From positions 1 to 64,000 of the forward strand of contig CANLIC010000021.1 of assembly GCA_947491025.1 (NCBI GenBank): 64,000 nt of DNA, in the 5' to 3' direction. Source of the DNA: Myxococcales bacterium (GTDB lineage Bacteria > Myxococcota_A > UBA9042). The notes under the pieces are model-generated. The model was given only the letters and a program-made list of their open reading frames with translations, was not told the origin of the DNA and did not search any database. A program made the position numbers and the translations under genes. Position 1 is the stretch's first letter. Each line of letters opens with the position of its first letter. Positions 63,401-64,000 of the stretch are shown piece after piece.

Positions 63401-64000
63401 GGTGCACGGATTGCCGTCGGTGCAGGGGTCTGAGTTGTTGAAGCCGATGCAGCCCGACTGCGGATTGCACAGGTCGGTCGTACACACCTTGCCGTCGTCG
63501 CATTTGGCCGCGGCGCCGGGCTTGCAGGCCTTGCTCGCGCAGGCGTCGTCGACGGTACACTTGCTGCCGTCTTCGCAGGGCGCCTTGTTGGCGACCCACT
63601 GGCATCCCAGCACTTTGTCGCAGCTGTCGTCGGTGCACGGGTTGCCGTCGTTGCACTTGCCGCCGCTGTCGGCGAGCGGATCGGCGCAGAGGCCGCCCTT
63701 GCAGACGGTATTGACCGTGCAGGTGTCGTTGTCGTCGCACGGCTCGTCGAGATGAAGCATCGTCAGAACGCAGAGTCCCGACTTGGGCTGGCAGATCGAC
63801 TGCTGGCAGTAGCTGTCGTTCACCGTTGGGCACGTAATCACAGTACTTGGCTTGACCTTGCAGCTCCACGGCAGCGGACCGGTGTCGCAGTAGAGCGTGC
63901 CGTTGCAGGCGTTGCCGTCCTCTTGGGGCAGGCAATCGCTGTTGGCGTGACAGAGGCAGATGTCGCCGCCTGCCTTGCATGCGCCGTTCTTGCAGACGTC
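57476..64000 (-). CDS. giant Cys-rich protein with four NHL propellers and fibrinogen-like C-terminus (partial, at least 2174 aa)
   Basis: The frame is open to the right edge and still codes for Cys modules there (CNGTLYCDTG), so the start lies outside the window. Visible order: long CNGTLYC module, short CDDG repeats, then four NHL-type propellers at about 62800-61850, 61560-60640, 60260-59290 and 59010-58040, separated by Cys repeats. Each propeller has units such as DGTVTTVAGQPGTAGVVDGK followed by a FNEPxDVAVAPSG-type strand. The end (58030-57479) is a fibrinogen-like domain: WIDPDPSDGLPAFSSRCDHS, FDGGGWTRIDSNTD, closing YGGWVVYLRPTP. Fibrinogen-like domains bind sugars or acetyl groups, so this is a candidate binding head on a long rod. 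No enzyme motif. Confidence 0.85.
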   Translation of the reverse strand, partial: DVCKNGACKAGGDICLCHANSDCLPQEDGNACNGTLYCDTGPLPWSCKVKPSTVITCPTVNDSYCQQSICQPKSGLCVLTMLHLDEPCDDNDTCTVNTVCKGGLCADPLADSGGKCNDGNPCTDDSCDKVLGCQWVANKAPCEDGSKCTVDDACASKACKPGAAAKCDDGKVCTTDLCNPQSGCIGFNNSDPCTDGNPCTVADGCKGGACIAGKAAECADSNPCSLDGCDTKTGQCTHDLKADPAVLCSDGIPCTVESCDPKIGCIHSATDLLCDDKVACTNDTCSKQVGCTHLSNDQACSDNDACTLDTCVAGVGCKQTPSGDGEPCADADPCTIGDACAAGACKAGIKSPACSVDPAQCKDKADGTACNDGDACSKGETCAGGVCRALAVTLEVETLIDTENDAIVDGPRLRARGMNPHALALSPSGAIGMSSTSAPSLRELALDGVVRTIAGTAIPHYTDALVDGVGTAGSLGQPGGLVYGPDGSRYIPETLFDSIRVVSSAGAVTTLAGGAAQGFADGKGSAAKFYDPIAAAWLPDGALIVCDRNNALLRRVTSDGTVTTVAGQPGTAGVVDGKGSAARLFEPYGIARAPNGSHLFVDRSGHLLRRVSADGTVTTIAGKGNLAGAIDGKGDVARFNEPCDVAVAPSGEAYTVECGSSRLRRIGLDGTVTTLIGAAGPGYVDGVGAAARFATPARITFDAFGDLIIGDWANKRVRRVRMRADACDDGKPCTRDGCDPKSGTCTHTPVTCDDGLPCTKDVCTVSTGACTWTAEPTGAPCQDGDACTAVSICAAGNCYASATAELVGKGAGATDGLEVNAGYYTISGMRRHPDGRIAMTESHAGRIRLRLPNGEIKTIAGGLVYGGYQDGTAFEARFSGAAGIAFAPSGGFYVADTGNHRIRAVTDDGQTTTFAGVTPGGFQDGAAALARFNEPTDVCVSSKGTVIVADRYNHRVRAIADGVVTTLAGNGHWGMRDGPGPTAIFDQPTGLAPAANGDLYVADLQNHAVRRIGADGVVVTVVGSKRNANQEGIGRAGSIAQPAGVAIGPGGVLWVSTLQGFIGRVDAERRLTFVLGGGAATGGLAASVNVGALTRIAVLDDGELIVAANAASKLLKVSPPGVSCDDGNACTDDSCTASKGCVAIANGTQCQDDDPCTSPDLCVGGACKAGAMAQDCNCKAGKGFGCDDSNPCTTETCDALKGCGHVDLADYLPCNDNNPCTLNDSCQSGNCLADPSRYAVGRGVGAESPPGQLNGARDGLVALHGGAAVGRIEHPTDLSRSAEGHVYIADSGNSTVRVLRTDGRIDTVAGGLGQVSGSVDGTRTEARFAGLESVEPGKQGELFVSDRYNHTMRKIDATGSVTTLAGSSGVYGFIDGKGSVARFREPLGMCSDGAGGIYVADHVNHALRKVSADGNVATVAGLGSAGLVDGPVNKAQLAYPSDVALGPDGTLYFTEWFQSTLRAVRPDGNVVTLLVDGGVATPAVGAGLRGVRMANPGNLAWTAEGVVFTDNGLGFVRRYRPGDERVELLAGGGTAGLGVQGAVAMVNPRGVVAMSKGELLVALNTSHRLRLLRPIGATCDDANDCTLDTCDATKGCVHGPVDPAVACTDGGPCQQPVCDALLGHCTYSAKPNGTLCGKTGTCGAQCVHGQCALVGVLDSGIGTGVGQRVDGAADKAAFHGPIDITGGELGAHYVAEWHSASIRRIAADLTVTTLAGGAGSGYAEGKGSAAKFNGPWGISFDGVGSLYVSDHYSNRIRRVDLQGSVITVAGNGKSGSADGDGLSATMTNPTGIAAAADGTVYFSDSGNSTIRRLEGVKVTTIAGAAGKCAAVDGPFGANRLCASGGLALDAKGNLWIADRQAHSIRRLNAAGVLTTVGGDNGNSLRNDVDGVGLRAGTFGLPMRVAPLADGTVLVSTQSGAAIRRLWPQQRVETVAGVIGAIGMADGLGPAAKMAADPGLHVGADGVVWVADMANNRVRRLILGVQSCGELLGASPAAPATSCKAIGADSKVGHLTKLWIDPDPSDGLPAFSSRCDHSFDGGGWTRIDSNTDPKQVAKLMGSKAQVLYKCSDTATEGIVSPPFSVSWSWVKRVAVGGTWKVKGQDVVCGDAAPVSALDCGWGVGCAEADAKTLFVPGQTAANQCGAPGQAWTQGAMSLCGAANYGGWVVYLRPTP

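Noticed and set aside
60179..63433. 1084-codon open frame on the plus strand
   Set aside because: Antisense to the NHL/Cys-rich giant, which has clear domains on the minus strand. The plus-strand text has none.
1..64000. tRNA, rRNA or replication origin
   Set aside because: No cloverleaf-like segment, rRNA-like stretch or DnaA-box cluster was recognised by eye; a tRNAscan/Infernal run would be decisive.

Overview
The window is high-GC DNA that looks like a chromosome of a myxobacterium-like organism (Myxococcota / former Deltaproteobacteria). The clues are many lipoproteins with Asp/Ala/Thr-rich linkers right after the lipobox cysteine, a Myxococcus-type Cys-rich (DUF4215-like) repeat protein, and a dominant family of very large secreted Cys-rich proteins. 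These are built from repeats of the form C-D-D-G-x-x-C-T-x-D-x-C-D-x-x-x-G-C (Dictyostelium CTDC-type repeat). No tRNA, rRNA, CRISPR array or replication gene was recognised. The taxonomic call is inference from protein style only.

Layout. 0-20 kb is ordinary accessory chromosome. It starts with a small ORF and a 5'-truncated Cys-rich protein remnant, followed by a MITE-like palindromic element. Then come an envelope protein, a metzincin-type lipoprotein protease, a truncated alpha/beta hydrolase and an overlapping aminotransferase/acyltransferase pair. A P-domain/Cys-rich secreted protein, an Asp-rich lipoprotein and a cupin (DUF985) coupled to an internally deleted glycerophosphodiesterase follow. 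The stretch ends with an overlapping DUF3142/TPR pair, an internally duplicated lipoprotein, a VOC protein coupled to a TraB/GumN-like protein, and a thioredoxin-like lipoprotein.

20-30 kb holds two giant Cys-rich lipoproteins in tandem on the minus strand. 30-34.7 kb is a patchwork. It contains IS remnants with an inverted end-to-end junction, an Hcp protein next to a second Hcp-like protein with a twin-arginine signal, a broken propeller-like gene, a second copy of the central domain of the thioredoxin-like lipoprotein, a frameshifted envelope protein and an IS630 fragment. 35-46.4 kb is a divergent pair of giant Cys-rich lipoproteins. 46.7-50 kb has a frameshifted ferritin-like lipoprotein, a pirin and a small membrane protein. 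50.9-64 kb is a convergent pair of giant Cys-rich proteins; the last runs off the right edge.

How the genes work together. The six giant genes take up about 33 kb, half the window. They share the Cys-rich scaffold but carry different inserted or terminal domains: C-type lectin, RCC1, EGF, kelch, FG-GAP/VCBS, NHL propellers, a fibrinogen-like domain and DUF1566. This looks like a diversified set of surface or secreted recognition/adhesion proteins, perhaps for predation or cell-cell contact. That role is inference. There is clear decay and shuffling between them: fragments, frameshifts, an in-frame deletion and a domain-limited duplication.
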